NCBI RefSeq assembly: GCF_022376445.1
Contig: NW_025954981.1
Coordinates: 310,001 to 374,000, forward strand
Source of the DNA: Fomitopsis serialis
Taxonomy: Eukaryota; Basidiomycota; Agaricomycetes; Polyporales; Fomitopsidaceae
Reading direction: 5' to 3'
Length of the DNA: 64,000 bases
Shown: positions 48,405 to 61,266 of the stretch, in pieces
Position numbering within the stretch: the stretch's first letter is position 1
How the letters are laid out: every line of letters begins with the position of its first letter
The notes under the pieces: model-generated
Told to the model about the DNA's origin: nothing
Seen by the model: only the letters and a program-made list of their open reading frames with translations
The model's database searches: none
Translations under genes and position numbers: made by a program

Positions 48405-50244
48405 GCATCTAGCGGAACGGGCTTCACGGTGCTAGCATAAACTCCTCGCCGGCGAGGTTCCTGGCCTCCGCCCCTTCGCTTGACGAAGTCCTCTAGACAG
48501 CATATGGGAAAGGGCAGGTTTACGAGAGGGGAGCTAGTAGATGACGGGACCGCGGGCGTTCCGTCCGCAAGGCGGCACCGGTGCCTGGAAATCAGCGATC
48601 CGACTGCGAGGCCCGAGATCTGTCACCTACCAAAAGTTGTACTGTTATCCCCACCCGGTTCCCACCAATCCCCACTGGGTAATTAAGATCGTCCCGAGTC
48701 CGTGTCATATGGGTAGCTGGTGTGGAGTGTGAACGAGCTGTGCATTTGTCTTTCCGAGTTCAATACATGTGGCGACACTACTAGGAGGCGGCCCTGTGCC
48801 AATCACTGCAAGAGAAAAGAAACACACAATGCTTGCCTCATGTCAGTCTAGGATGAAGATTGGGGCTGCAGAAAATTTGTGGGAAGCCGCCAAAGGGAAG
48901 GAAGCATCGTGTGGACATTGAGCTACAGCTTCTTGCGGCGAACAATCTTCGACGATTGGAACTCGAGCGGTCGCGGTAGCAATGATTCATGAGTTAGCCA
49001 CACGGCGCGATGGCGATGCCTCTGTTCAACTTGAACGTTTGAACGCTAACACGTAGCATTCCTTTAGACAGCATCAGTCTGCGATATGAGCCAAGTTACT
49101 GCCAAGAACGCTGCGAGGAGGAGCAGTTACTCGGCCAGTGATCCCGACTGCTTACGGAGATTAACGCAGTGTGATCGATTATCATCGCACACAAAGGGTC
49201 TCGTAATTATCCCGATAGGCCGGATTGTCGCGTGTCGCGTTAGCCATATATGGTTCGCCGATCGTGGCGCAGTGAGTAGTGGCAAGCCGTCATTCTCCTC
49301 CGTTCCTGCACGTCTTCTCGCAAGTCTTCTCGCTCTCTAACTTCTAGGGCTGCTTTTATCGAAGACCTAACATACAGCTGCCTACGTGTATCAGACGTGG
49401 CTCGCAACCTATCCGCCTAACTTCTGTAATGCCCGCGTTGCCCACCCCGACCAGCCACGAGGCTCTGCGACCTGACATCAAACACGTTTACCAGCTGCGT
49501 CCTGGTGTCGATGCATCATATGAGGAAAAGCGGGAATGCAAGTACTATGCCCCTGGGGACTAAGGATGCCCGAGAAGAGTTCGATGGAATAACATGAGGC
49601 CTATCATAGCTTGCAGTCGACCCCAAAGCCAGCCCAAAGCCTTGCATTCAGGCCCATATCGGGGCACGAGCACCCGGCTGAATATGGGCCCTTCACGGTT
49701 CCGTCTCGTGGCCCAAGCCGCAGAACAGATCCGACAGCATGTCGCAAGCCGTCCAACAGATCCGACAGCACGTCGTGGAGCCCCAGTCTCTGACAGGATC
49801 GAGCTCTGCTGCCGCCCGTGGCTCGTTTGTGATCTTTCTCTGGATATGTTCTAGTCCTCACCTAGAGTCACATGCGAACAAGCCTCGGCACAATCCCAAT
49901 ATCTCCCATTCACTTCCGGACTTCCCTTCGACAAGATTGACCGCTCGGAACGGTTGATGGGCCCGCGCGGCAATGCCGCACTAGAGATGGATCTGTGGCA
50001 TCTTAGGCAGACTTCTCAGAATTATGTGTGCAGATTCGGCTGCCTCGCTACAGCATAGCCTGCCGTCACACCCGCGGGGTAATCAACAGCGCGTTCGGCC
50101 ACAGCGCGCAGAACATGCTGATCGACCTGGGCCCAAGCAAACTCCCGCGGGTGGTGTCCGAAGGACCTGACGGCAAGATCAAGATCATGATTCGTTTCGA
50201 ATTCCTCGACCTATCTAGACATAGCAGCAAACGTGCAACTCCAC
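48405..50244. other. Gene-poor stretch before the PKS
   Basis: No convincing gene. It contains a 31-bp tandem duplication at 49714-49775 and a nearby short inverted repeat (ggcccatat/atatgggcc, about 49651-49690). The rest is featureless to my eye. Confidence 0.45.
49714..49775 (+). repeat. 31-bp imperfect tandem duplication
   Basis: Two adjacent 31-bp units (49714-49744, 49745-49775) share the core aacagatccgacagca and differ at about five positions. Confidence 0.65.
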
Positions 50245-50245
50245 G

Positions 50246-50252
50246 ATATAAG
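50246..50252 (+). promoter_or_regulatory. TATA-like box of the PKS gene
   Basis: An ATATAAG motif lies about 55 bp before the ATG at 50305. It supports that start, which feeds in frame into the ketosynthase. Confidence 0.5.
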
Positions 50253-50304
50253 GCTCGTTCAGGCCGGGACTCATGCCTTCAGTCCCGAATTGGCCCTGTC
50301 CGCC

Positions 50305-53300
50305 ATGTCTCCGGACGTCCCCTTTCCTATTGCCCTGGTATGTTCGTAACGTCGCGTGTGACCCGTTGGTGCTGACTTTACCTTCAGTGCGGCATTGCTG
50401 CAGAACTGCCAAGCGGTAGCTGGAGCTCGACCAATTTAGATCACAAGTCGTTCTTCGAGTTCCTCTTGTCCGGTGGGGAGGCCTACGAGAAAGTCCCCAT
50501 CGAACGTTTCAACGTCCACACGTGAGTTGAACTACACTGTCTTCCTTTGGCGTAATCCTCATTACCTCTGCAGGATTAAAGGGTCTGGAACCGGCCAAGT
50601 CGTCACGGACACCGGCGCCTTCCTCAAGGACATCGGTCTCTTCGACCATGTAGAATTCGGAATCACTAGCAAGGATGCGCGTTTGATGCCTCTAGGCACG
50701 CGCAAGTTGATCGAAACGACGTTCCTAGCACTCCTAGACTCCGGCATCGACTATAGAGGCCGGAACGTCGGATGCTACATGTCGGGAGTCGACCAAGATA
50801 TGTTTTCTGTATCGGGCCATGTGAGTTCCCGTCTATCTCGAGGCGTCGATCAGTGCTGAGACGTGTGTTTGCCACTCAGGATGACGCCGAGGTTCGAGGC
50901 TCTTTTGCCTGGGGTCCAGCGATGGTAGCGAACCGTGTCTCGTATCATCTCGACCTTCGCGGGCCGTCCCTTGCGCTCGACACCGCGTGCAGTTCGACTC
51001 TGTATACTACGCACCTTGCGGTGCAAGCCCTGCGCAACGGCGAATGTGATGCAGCCGTTGTCGGAGGTGCGCAGATCAACCACAGGTTCTCCGAGTGGGT
51101 CCTCTACTCCCAAGGTGGAGTTCTGTCTCCGGACGGCAAGTGCAAGCCGTTCGATGCATCCGCGAACGGGTGAGTCGTCAGATACCTCACACTGCTCAAT
51201 TACTGACTGTCGATACTCAGCTTCGGTCGTGGCGAAGGTGTAGTCTCTATTGTACTCAAGCCTCTTGACGCCGCCCTGCGCGACAATGACAAGATCTATG
51301 CTACTGTATGTACCCGCGAATGACTGAGCCATATAGTTTGCTGATTGCACCCTAGATCCTAGGCACTGGCGTCAATTCATCGGGCTCGCTCGCGCCCGTG
51401 AACGCCCCGGTGGCAGCCGCTCAACAAGATACGATGGTCCGTGCTTTCCGAATGGCGAATCGCTCGCCTAAGGAAGTCGACTTCATTGAATTGCACGCGA
51501 CGGGCACTGCTATGGGCGACCCGACTGAAGCCAACTGGGTCGGCGCTCAGTTCAAGCGCGACGACGAGCTTGTGATAGGCTCTGTCAAGGGTAACGTTGG
51601 GTGCGTGCCTGCTCACACGGTTTTGGAGACTTGTGACTGATGATAGTGATAGACATCTCGAGATAACGGCGTTTCTCGCCTCGCTGAGCAAAGTGGCCTC
51701 TATCCTCGAGACGCGTCGAATTCCCCCAACTGTCAACTTCAAGAATCCGAATCAGAAGATTCGCTGGCAGGAGTATGGATTCCGAGTCCCCGTGGAGACA
51801 GAGCCCCTCAAGTCCCGGGCGCCGTCGGGGCGACCCCTGATTGCCATGACAAGCTCGGGCATTGGCGGTGCGAACGGTCACGCAGTCGTAGAGGGTGCTC
51901 CAGCACGCGCAGAGGTCCCTTCGTCTTTCTGGTGCGGAGAAGCGCCCGCTCTGCTGGTTGCTGCCGGTCTCTCTCCTCGTTCCGCTGCTGCGTTGGGCGA
52001 TTCTTTGAAGGGGCTTAGTAGCGATGCAAGCCACCACGCCGTCTCGCGTGCGCTGGGACGTCGTGCTCGCTCCATGACCTGGCGTTCGTACGCAGTTGCT
52101 TCCAATGGACAGGTGTCGCGCTTCAGCGAACCACTCCTTGGACCGAAGACTACTGGATCTCTCGTCTTCGTCTTCTCCGGACAGGGTCCCCAGCACTGGA
52201 ACAGTAAGTCCCCCCTCGTCTGCACAACTATTCATGCTGACATGCAGCGTAGTGGGACGTGACCTATACAAGACCTCCGCGGTCTTCCGCGATACGGTGA
52301 ACGAGCTTGACCAAGTCTATCTCTCGGCGACCGGTCAGAGCCTCATCAACGATGTCGGACTCTTCGCAGACACTTCCATCAACAGCGACACGCTCGGTGC
52401 CATTTGGCCCATCGCTATCACTCTTCCCTCGCTCACTGTGCTCCAGCTAGCCCTGGTCGACACGCTCGCTGCTCTTGGGGTTCGACCAGACGCCTCGCTC
52501 GGCCACTCCGCTGGTGAGGTTGCCCTTCTTTACGCCAGTGGTGCGGGACCGAAGGCTCTCGCTCTCGAGCTCGCCATCGCCCGTGGCAAGGCCATGTCTC
52601 TGCTCGAGAAGGAGGACGGCACGATGGCTGCCCTGGCTTGTTCACCGGAGCAGGCGGAGCCGATCATCGCAGAAGTGCTCGCAGAGCTCGGTCCGGGTGT
52701 GCTCGAGATCGGGTGCTACAACTCTCCCGACGCAGTTACGCTTTCCGGTGCAACCGGTCATATCGACAAGGCGGTGGAGAAAGCTAAGAAAGCTGGCATG
52801 TTCGCCACGAGACTTCGCACGCGCATCCCGGTTCACTCAGGAATGATGGACCTTTGCGAGGAGGACTACAAGCGCCGCGTGGGAGAGATCTTTCCCAAGT
52901 ACGAAGTGACGTTGCCTACTGTCGAGACGTACTCCACGTTGAACGGCCAGCAGTGGACCGACGTGTTCACCGCAGAGTACTTCTGGGACAACACGCGCGG
53001 ACCTGTGCAGTTTACCAGCGCTATGGAGTCGCTTCTCCAAAAGCACACGAACGCAACGTTCGTCGAGTTGGGGCCACATCCCGTGCTTGTTAGCTATATC
53101 TCTGCGATGGCGGGCACGAACTCGCTTGTTACATGCCCGGTGCGTCGACCGAAGTCCTCGGAGGCTCCAGCGGGTGTCGAAGTCCAGACCTTCATGGATT
53201 CGTTGGGGAAGCTTGTGGTAGCAGGGCACCACGTCGACTTCGACGCCTTGTGCGGTATCGTCGACCTTCCTGGTAAGGACATTCCCACATTCCCGTTCGC

Positions 53301-56300
53301 TAGCAAGGAAGTTCCGTACTACGCATCGACGTTTGAGGTGGCGCGACAACACCAGCGGAGAAATGGTCCTCTGAACTACTCTCAGCTGCGCGTCAATACC
53401 AAGACGCACCCCGAGCTTGCAGAACATGTGATCAAGGACGAGCCCATCATGCCCGCCGCAGGCTACCTCGAAATGGTGAGTTTTCATGCGTCCTCTAGGG
53501 TTAGCTTCGCTGACAGGAGTCCAGGCGCTGGAATTTGGTGCGAAGAAGCTGTGGGACGTGGAGTTCATGTCGATCCTGTCGTTGTCGTCTGAGAAGCCAA
53601 CGCCGGTGGACATTCGACAGGACGGCAATCGGTGGAGTGTGCACAGTGCAACAGCCACGGAGTTTACCAAGACTTGGCCGCCGAACGTACGCTGTGCTTC
53701 ATATCACAGCTGTGATTTACTCACTCTTGACCCTAGTACAACCGTATTCACGCGAAAGGCTGTCTCGCGAAGAGCGATGACGACTACGAAACCTTGCCCC
53801 CTGTGAATATCGCGGAGATCCGCGAGCGCATGAAGCCGATCGAGATGAAAGGTGTGGCGTCCATTTCTTATGCAGTGAAAGACTTAATTTGCTCATACGG
53901 CCCTCTGAAGCATTCTACAACGGGTTCTCGTTCGCGCAATATGGTCCGACCTATCAACGGATCATTTCGAGCGGACGCGGGTACGACGAGCAAGGGCGAG
54001 AGGAGATACTCGTGGAGGTCCGCGGCGCTGAAAGCGACCTGGGAGAGTGAGTCTTGCATGCTGATGTCGAAAACACTCTACTCAACTTTCCGCATTAGCA
54101 TTTCCAACTACATTCTTCACCCCGCCATCCTGGATTCAGCGCTCCACATCCTGGTTCACCCCGCCATCACGGGTAACAGGGACAAAGGCCGATACTACCT
54201 TCCTGCGAAAATCGGCACGCTCGCAGTCCATGATATTTTGCTGCAGAAACCGTTCCCCGCAAAGATCTTCACGCACGCGACGTTCGTCAAGTGGACGCCT
54301 GGTGAGTACAAATGCTCCAATCTCCATGGCATGATTTAATTCCTGCCCAGAATCGTTGGTGTACGACTTCACTGTCGTCACGGAGGCGGGCGAGCGGCTC
54401 TGCACCATCACTGACCTCGAAGTTGCTTTGCACGGCAAGACGGCAAAAGTGATCGAAGCCCGCTACGAGCTCGTGCTCCAACCGACGGAAATTCGGGTCA
54501 AGCGCGTCGACGCTGCTGCAGCCCAATCTCGGGGACGAACGAGTCCCGCCAGCGATGCATCGTCAGATTCAGGCTACGCCACGGTCGATGGAGAGAAAGG
54601 TGCTGCTGACCCCAACGTACGCATCGTCGAGTACGTCAGGGGCCGTGAGCTCGAGCTCCAGCGCTTCTTCGCTGAAGTAGACCCTCTCGCACCACTTTCC
54701 CTTTGGTTCGTTGCCACCAATGGCCTGGACGGAGATGCTTCGCTTGGCTTCAGTCGTTCGATCCGCAGGGAGTACCGCTCCTGGAATGTTCATGGCGCCG
54801 TCTTCGATGCTTCGTGGACTCTAGAAGAGAGGAAGGCCGCCGTTCATCAACTTGCAGCCGATCCGAATTGCGAGGACGAACTCTCCGTGGACACAGATGG
54901 CATCGTATCGGCCCCGCGGATCGTAGAATCTGCTCCGCCAGCAGACAAGACCACCTTCCAAACTGATGAGCCCTGGACGTACGAAGCAGGTGCTTTCAAG
55001 CAGATCTCCACCCCTCATGTACCCGAGGATCACGTACTCGTCAACGTTACCGGTGTCGCGCAGAAATATGGCGATGCGTGGGCTTTCGTCGGAAGAGTAG
55101 AAGGCAGGGAATCTCCTGTCGCCGGGTTGACATTTGGAGAGCTCTCGAATGTCACCGTCGTGCATGTTGGCAGCCTGGTGGACTTCACCCCTCTAGACGG
55201 TCTCGTTCCTCAATTCTTCGCTAACGCAGTTGCCGGTGCAGCTATCGGACCCGCAGCTTTCGCTGAACCCTCTCGTCTCGGGAAGTCGACAGTTGTCGTC
55301 ACACATGCCGATTCAGCTTTGGGCAGCGAGCTCCTGGCCGTTTACGACCGCATAGGCGTGCAAGCAGCTGCGTTACCAGCCGCAGCGAGTCTTTCGGAAA
55401 TACGGGCTGTCCTGTCTCAGCACCCGAAGTACGTTGTCTCCGGGTCGGATGGATCGCACGGGAACGTCCTTCTCGATGATCTTCTTCGCCATCCCCGGTA
55501 CAAGATCTTTGCTTGGGATGACTCATACCATGGGCTGAGAACGCTTTTGGCTGATGACCCGTGGTCAGTAGGCGATATCCTACGGTCGGCCCTAAACAGG
55601 CAGCCCGACTTTTCGGAGCTTGTCCGCCAGCCACTCGACCTAGTCGAGGCGCTTCCGGAGGAGGTCCCAATCGCCACCGACCTGTTCAATGCAAAGAAGG
55701 CATACCTGCTCATCGGTGGAATCGGCAGTCTTGGCTTGCAAATCGCGCTTTGGATGTACGAGGTAAGGCGTACATGAAGTATGTCATGCAGGAACGTGGA
55801 CTGACTTTCTTTGAAGCAAGGAGCACGGTGCATCGTTCTGACATCCCGTTCGGGACGTGAGTCGCTTACCCGAAAGGCTGAGTTCATATCCTTGCGACTG
55901 CTCTCGTACCTTGAGTCGCTCCCGGATCTCACGTTACTGGTGGAAGCCGTTGATGCGACGTCTCCGTTCGCCATGCGTGCTCTCCTGTCTAGCCTTGATC
56001 TACCTCTGGGCGGATGCATGATTTTGAGCGCTGCCATGGTTGACAGGACATTTGCGATGCAGACCCATGAATCATTCGAGGCGTCCGTGGAAGCCAAGAT
56101 CGGCGTTTTCCATGTACTTGAAGACGTTCTCGATGGCAAGGAAGGCATGGAGAAGCTAGAATTCGTGGTCGCAACGTCGAGCGTATGCGGTTTGTTCGGG
56201 AATGCCGGTCAAACGAACTATGCATGGTGAGGCTGCATGATCATGTGGTTCTGGTTTTCGGCTAACCGAATTCGAAAGCGCCAATACAGGATTGACCGGT

Positions 56301-58283
56301 TTGACGAGCAAGTACTCGACCGCTTGCACAGTGGTTGCACCTTTCATCGTTGACACTGGGCTGCACGTCTCTATCTCCACGAGCGACATTGTGTACTGGA
56401 CCCGCTTCAAGCATCTTCATAGCTGGGGCATGACAGGTTGGGGTACGTACTACATTATCCTCAAATTTTCCTCGCAACTGACGTCCATATCCTTACAGAA
56501 CTCTGCGAATATATTGGCGATGCTATTAAGAAAGTACGCTCCGGATCTGGGAGACGTGCCTGGCAATACATCCCCGCTTTCGACTGGTCGACCGTGCAGA
56601 AGAACCTTGGCCGCTCCCCTCTCTACGACCATCTTGTCCCTACTTCCGAGGTTGACGCCGTTCAGGAGAACGGCGCAGACGCTTCTATTGCCTCGATCAT
56701 CTGTCGTGTCCTCGATATCGCGCCGGGCGACCTGAACGCGGATGTGCCGTTGACGTCGTACGGGCTCGACTCTCTCAGCGCTGCGGCACTGTCGCATGCG
56801 CTTCGGGAGGTCGTAGCCGTGTCTCAAATTCAATTGCTTGCCGATGTTACCGTGGCAGTTCTGGAGAAACGGCGAGAGGAGGCACTGGCTAGCGGCTCTG
56901 GTGAAGATCTTACGAGTGGGCAGGAGCAGATGGGCCCTAAGGAGAAGGAGATGGTGGCCATGCTGGAGCGTTACGGCAAAGACTTGCCCGTGCGAGAACC
57001 CATCAACGGTGAGACGGACGGGAAGAAGGTGGTCCTCGTCACAGGATCGACTGGTAGCGTTGGAGCGCATCTGCTCGTACGCCTGCTGCGTAGCTCCCAG
57101 TGCGAGAAGGTCTACACCCTCGTGCGGAAGGGTGCATATGGCCAGACTGCGAAGGCTAGGCAGAAGACGGCACTCGAATCACGAGGTCTTGACATCGGTG
57201 TCGTCGAGATGGACACGTTGGCCGTGCTGGAGGGTGATCTTCTTGCTTACCAGCTCGGCGTGGGTGCAGAGATGTACTCGGAGCTCACGCAAACCGTCAC
57301 ACATGTGATCCACCTAGGTAATTATCCTGACATGCTTCTATGAAGATATGCTGACGAAGGCCCTGTGCAGCCTGGCCAATCGACTTTGGTACTCCCCTCG
57401 CTAACTTTGAGTCTGCCATTGCTGGACTGCGGAAGCTGCTCGACTTCTCAACTGCCGCCCGTGCGCAGTCTCGTATGCGACTGCTCTTTGCCAGCACAGC
57501 AGGCATCTTCCGAAGTGCGTATCATAGACATCGTATCTAATATGCTAATCCGTTAACATGTCATATGATCTAGGGTACATCTCCAAGGATCCCATCGCTG
57601 AAGACCTCGTCGACAACCCGTCCGTCGCCATCGGGTCGGGCTATAGCGAGTCGAAGTGGGTTGCAGAGCAGCTTCTGAAGAGGGCGGCTGAGCGGAACAT
57701 CTGCAACCCGTCGATCGTACGCCTCGGTCAGCTCAGTGGTGGCGCAAATGGTGCATGGCGCACGACTGAATGGATACCCTCCATGATCTCCACGAGCCTT
57801 GCGCTTGGCTGTCTCCCCGATGGTTCTGGCGACGCAACGTGGATACCAGTTGACACCTCCGCTGCTGCCATGGTAGACTTCCTCGATACTCCTGCCCGCG
57901 TCCTGCATGTGCAGCACCCTCGTCCCGTCTCTTGGTCTGCCGCTATGCACCACTTCTCTTCCGCTCTCAACCTACCCATCGCACCATACACCGAGTGGTA
58001 CTCGCGTCTGGAGTCGGGCCTCTCATTCACGTCGGATCCGGCCTCGACCCAATATCTTGAACGTGGTCTGCGTTTGCTCGAGTTCTTCCGTCTGCCGCTT
58101 CTCCTCGAGGACAGCAACCCCCGACCGGATGTCATGAACACGCTGGTACACGGTATGGATATCAAGAATGCTCTTGAGGCGTCCGTCACGCTGCAGGATC
58201 CGGAGTTGCCTGGGATTGATCGCGAGGACGTGGATCGCTGGATCGGGTACTGGCGTAGCATTGGATATCTGCCGGGCAACTGA
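50305..58283 (+). CDS. Type I iterative polyketide synthase, KS-AT-DH-(ER-like)-KR-ACP-R
   Basis: Large cytosolic synthase in about 15 exons. KS (about 50390-51900): active Cys in LDTACSS (50988-50990), His in HATGT and KGNVGH across an intron. AT (52160-53150): FSGQGPQH and GHSAGE (Ser 52507-52509), malonyl-type by context. DH (53380-54330): His in EHVIKDEPIMPAAG (53425-53427) and Asp in HPAILDSALH (54132-54134); the motif glycine is Asp here. A region at about 54990-55560 looks like a decayed enoylreductase: VLVNVTGVAQKYGDAWAFVG is kept, but the glycine-rich NADPH loop is replaced by VVVTHADSALGSELL. KR: LIGGIGSLGLQ with Ser/Tyr in TSSVCGLFGNAGQTNY. ACP: YGLDSLS (Ser 56771-56773). Terminal thioester reductase: VTGSTGSVGAHLL and YSESK, so the product is released as aldehyde or alcohol. 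No methyltransferase domain. One base seems to be missing at 53907 in DH. Confidence 0.9.
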
Positions 58284-59020
58284 GTCGCTTCATCGCCGTC
58301 GAATGTGTGTATATTATTATCCGTCGGCTGTTGTGTTAATAGACTGTACGACATGACATGACTAGTTCTGTGCTGCCGCTGTGTTCGTCGTATACTTGTA
58401 GTAGTGTCGTACGCAAATCGCTATCGATGAATGTTATTTGTTTGTTCATCAGTGCGATGCGTTTGCGTGGGTGACGTGAACATCGGTATGATAGCCCTGA
58501 TCCTCTCGCGTCTTAAGGGACATTGCACGGTGCGATTCATAGAAATCTGGAGATGGCTGCGACCCGTGCGGTTCGCGCGTGTGCGGTTTCCCCTACGCTA
58601 GGTATGGTCCACAGTGGCACTCCACACTGCAGATCTAGTATGCACTGCTCCCGCTGACATTTGTCCACTGTTTCGAGAAATGCGTAAATACGGGCACGAT
58701 GTCGTATAAGATAGTTCAAAACACCATCAGGGGTAAGTCTTGGGCGTCGTGAGAGTTGTGCGGTTTTGAAAGTGCCAGTGATACATAGTGTGGTCTCGGT
58801 GTGATGAAACTGCTAGAGTCCATCTCAAGGTGATGCGACACTGGCAGGTCTCGGGTATCCATCTATCTTGAAATATGAGGGTCACTCCTTGGGATAGCTC
58901 TCCGACGTGCTGTGTAGCCTATGTGACATAAATGGCCCCTGGCCGTCTGTGGAAGGCGCTCCATACCGACTGCCCCCTTTCCGATCAGTATTTTCAGGAC
59001 AGGCAGACTGACGCATCGCA
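58284..59020. other. Intergenic region after the PKS
   Basis: Holds the PKS terminator region and the promoter of the small His-rich gene. No other feature is recognised. Confidence 0.45.
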
Positions 59021-59464
59021 ATGGTCCTCCCTTTTCTGCCTGTCAAGCTCAGCTTGAACATCAAGGTGAATCATAGGCACCACACGACGGTAACGCGACG
59101 GATCGCTGCCCCTCAAGCCGCTCATCATTCCTCGCATTCCTCGCACTCTTCGTCTACGACGAAGCCGCATTCGGTACATAAGCTTTGTGCCTACCCTTTT
59201 GGTGATTGCCGCTGACACCAAGTATTCTATCCCAGGAGCATGCGAAGAAGGCTGTCAAGGCCGCACCTGAGAGGAAGTCAGATGATACTCCGGTGCGTTA
59301 CGAGCGGAGCTCTCGACACGTACATGCGGTAAGGTTGTTCGAGAGCCGTTGAACATTGTTTACAGGCGAAGAAGTCAAGCCATTCGCATGATGGCCACCA
59401 CCACCATTCGTCGTCATCTAGCTCCAAGCCAGCCGCCAAGAAGACGTCAAGTCACAAACACTAG
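59021..59464 (+). CDS. Small histidine/serine-rich protein, three exons
   Basis: I do not recognise this protein. Three exons (59021-59173, 59236-59292, 59366-59464) with GT-AG introns keep one frame and give 102 residues. The N-terminus is hydrophobic (MVLPFLPVKLSLNIK). The rest is low-complexity, with about 17 His and many Ser/Lys: QAAHHSSHSSHSSSTTKPHS, EHAKKAVKAAPERKSDDTP, and a tail SHSHDGHHHHSSSSSS ending KKTSSHKH. Composition suggests a metal-binding or nucleic-acid-interacting disordered protein; this is inference. Both splices maintain the same biased composition across exons, which argues that it is a real gene. The exact start is uncertain. It sits between the PKS and the reductase. 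Confidence 0.5.
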
Positions 59465-59630
59465 CCCACGTTATGAGGCGCAGCGTAGTCTGAGTTCAGG
59501 TTTATGTCGAACAGCTCACGTACATTCATGACAGTCAGTCTGATTGGTCAAACGAGAATCCATTGTACAACAGCTTACTATACTGTGCTATCATTCGAGT
59601 TGAACATGCAGGCTAACCTATACGAGAAGA

Positions 59631-61163
59631 CTAGTCGTGCGCGATCTTGACCACCCTATGGAGTTGAACATCATGAGTATGGAAGTAAGCCAGAAAGCCG
59701 AGGACATCGGTGATGAGGACGTACAGCTTGCCATTGTTCTCACCTCTGAAGAGCATGTTGATTGCCATCGGAACTTCTTCAATGCCTTCGAGGATATGGT
59801 ACTTGGATTTCAAGGCACCCTGGGCAACCTTCTCCGCGAGGTATGCTCTGGCGTCTGCAAAACGGTGCCCTTGGTCTATGCTGAGATTCATCACGGAAAT
59901 ATCAGTTCGTGCAATTGGTACAATATACACGATGACCGTAACGTACAGACTGAAACCTTCCACTCTAGCTCGGTGGAAGAAGACGTGCGAGAAGTTCTTG
60001 AAAGGCACTGCTTCGCTGGCTGAAGGGTGGTCAGGAAGGTGCAAGCTCGATCAGCCTGTGCTTGTAGACTTACTGTACGAAGAGATGGAACCTGATGCGA
60101 GGGTCATTCAGTGTGAGCAAACCGCGCCACAGTACTCGACAATAGGCATTAAGCCACTCACCGCACAAGACCACCCTTGCATGCATGTTCAGCCTCGTGA
60201 GCGCGAAGTCCAGAATCTCGCCTCCGACGTTGTCGAAGAACACGTCAATCTTGCCGAACTCGCGAACGAAATCCTCACGGAAGGTGGGACTCTTATAGTT
60301 TAGCGCCTTCACAACGCCGACATCCTCTTCGAGATACTTGCACTTCTCGGCAGAGCCGACGGTCCCGTATACCTTCGCCCCTTTGTCCTTCCCCAGCTGG
60401 CAGACAAGGGAACCAACGGCGCCTGCGGCACCCGAGACGACGAGGGTCTCGCCCGCTTTGATCTGGCCTATGTCAAAGAGGCCCTTCATGAGGCTTGCAG
60501 TGAGTACCAATGGGTAACTCGGACGCAATGGACTTACTATGTACGCAGTGATGCCTAAGTCGATTGGAGTGAGTCCCGGAGATGACTCAAATCGATGAGA
60601 CGAAGCATACCTGGATGTCCCAAGGGACCAATGAAATCAAGTAGCTGTGATCGCTCTGAGAGACTGTCAATGAGCGGCGCGACAGCTGGTGAGCTGACGG
60701 CATCCAACTCAGTGGGGACTACGCACTCTATTTTGGTCAGCGTGCTTGCTTTCACTGTGTTATACTCGGTGACGCCTAATCAGGGCAACAGTACAGTCCC
60801 AATCAATGACCTTATCCCGGCCAGTATAGGTGCCGCATTTCACTCACCAACCGTTCCGCTGACGTGGTCGCCTACTGAGAAGCCGCTGTTCTCGCCAGCC
60901 TCGATTACCGTGGCAAGGCCGATGCCTCTCATAGTTTGACCGACTTGCACCGGAGCAGTATAGTTGAACTCGTTGTCCCCATCATTGATCCACAGCCGCA
61001 TCGCAGGGTCAAGCGAGAGATAGTCAATCCTGACGACGACTTCATCTGCACCCGGCTTCAGGTCAAAAGGTACCTCTTCGGCACGGAAGGTCTTCACATC
61101 GATTAGACCCTTGGTTGGTTGAGCGTAGACAATGCGAGTGTAGGATTGCGGCGACACTGGCAT
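59631..61163 (-). CDS. Medium-chain NADPH-dependent reductase (MDR, leukotriene B4 dehydrogenase/CurA type)
   Basis: Cytosolic zinc-independent alkenal/enone reductase. It starts MPVSPQSYTRIVYAQ, then VRIDYLSLDPAMRLWIND and GQTMRGIGLATVIEAG with GDHVSGTVGE. The Rossmann exon carries GETLVVSGAAGAVGSLVCQL (NADPH-binding AAGAVGS), followed by GAKVYGTVGSAEKCKYL and KIDVFFDNVGGEILDFALT. The VVLCGSISSY motif is rebuilt by splicing, as is the C-terminus (DARAYLAEKVAQGALKSKYH, then GKLVVKIAHD). A perfect gtaagt intron removes an in-frame TGA near 60041, so the gene looks intact. About seven exons, near 345 residues, normal for the family. It runs opposite to the PKS 1.3 kb away and could reduce an enone or aldehyde made by it. 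Confidence 0.85.
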
Positions 61164-61258
61164 CGTGTGACAGAAGCGATTCAAGTGGGTGAGTAATGCA
61201 GGTTGGAGGTCAAGGAATCACGCAGCGTTGATGTTCAGCCCACTGGCATATACACCCC

Positions 61259-61266
61259 TTTATATA
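61259..61266 (-). promoter_or_regulatory. TATA box of the MDR reductase gene
   Basis: TATATAAA on the minus strand, about 95 bp before the ATG at 61163. Confidence 0.5.

Noticed and set aside
60038..60044. Premature in-frame TGA in the MDR reductase
   Set aside because: It lies inside a perfect gtaagt...cag intron whose removal restores the family frame.
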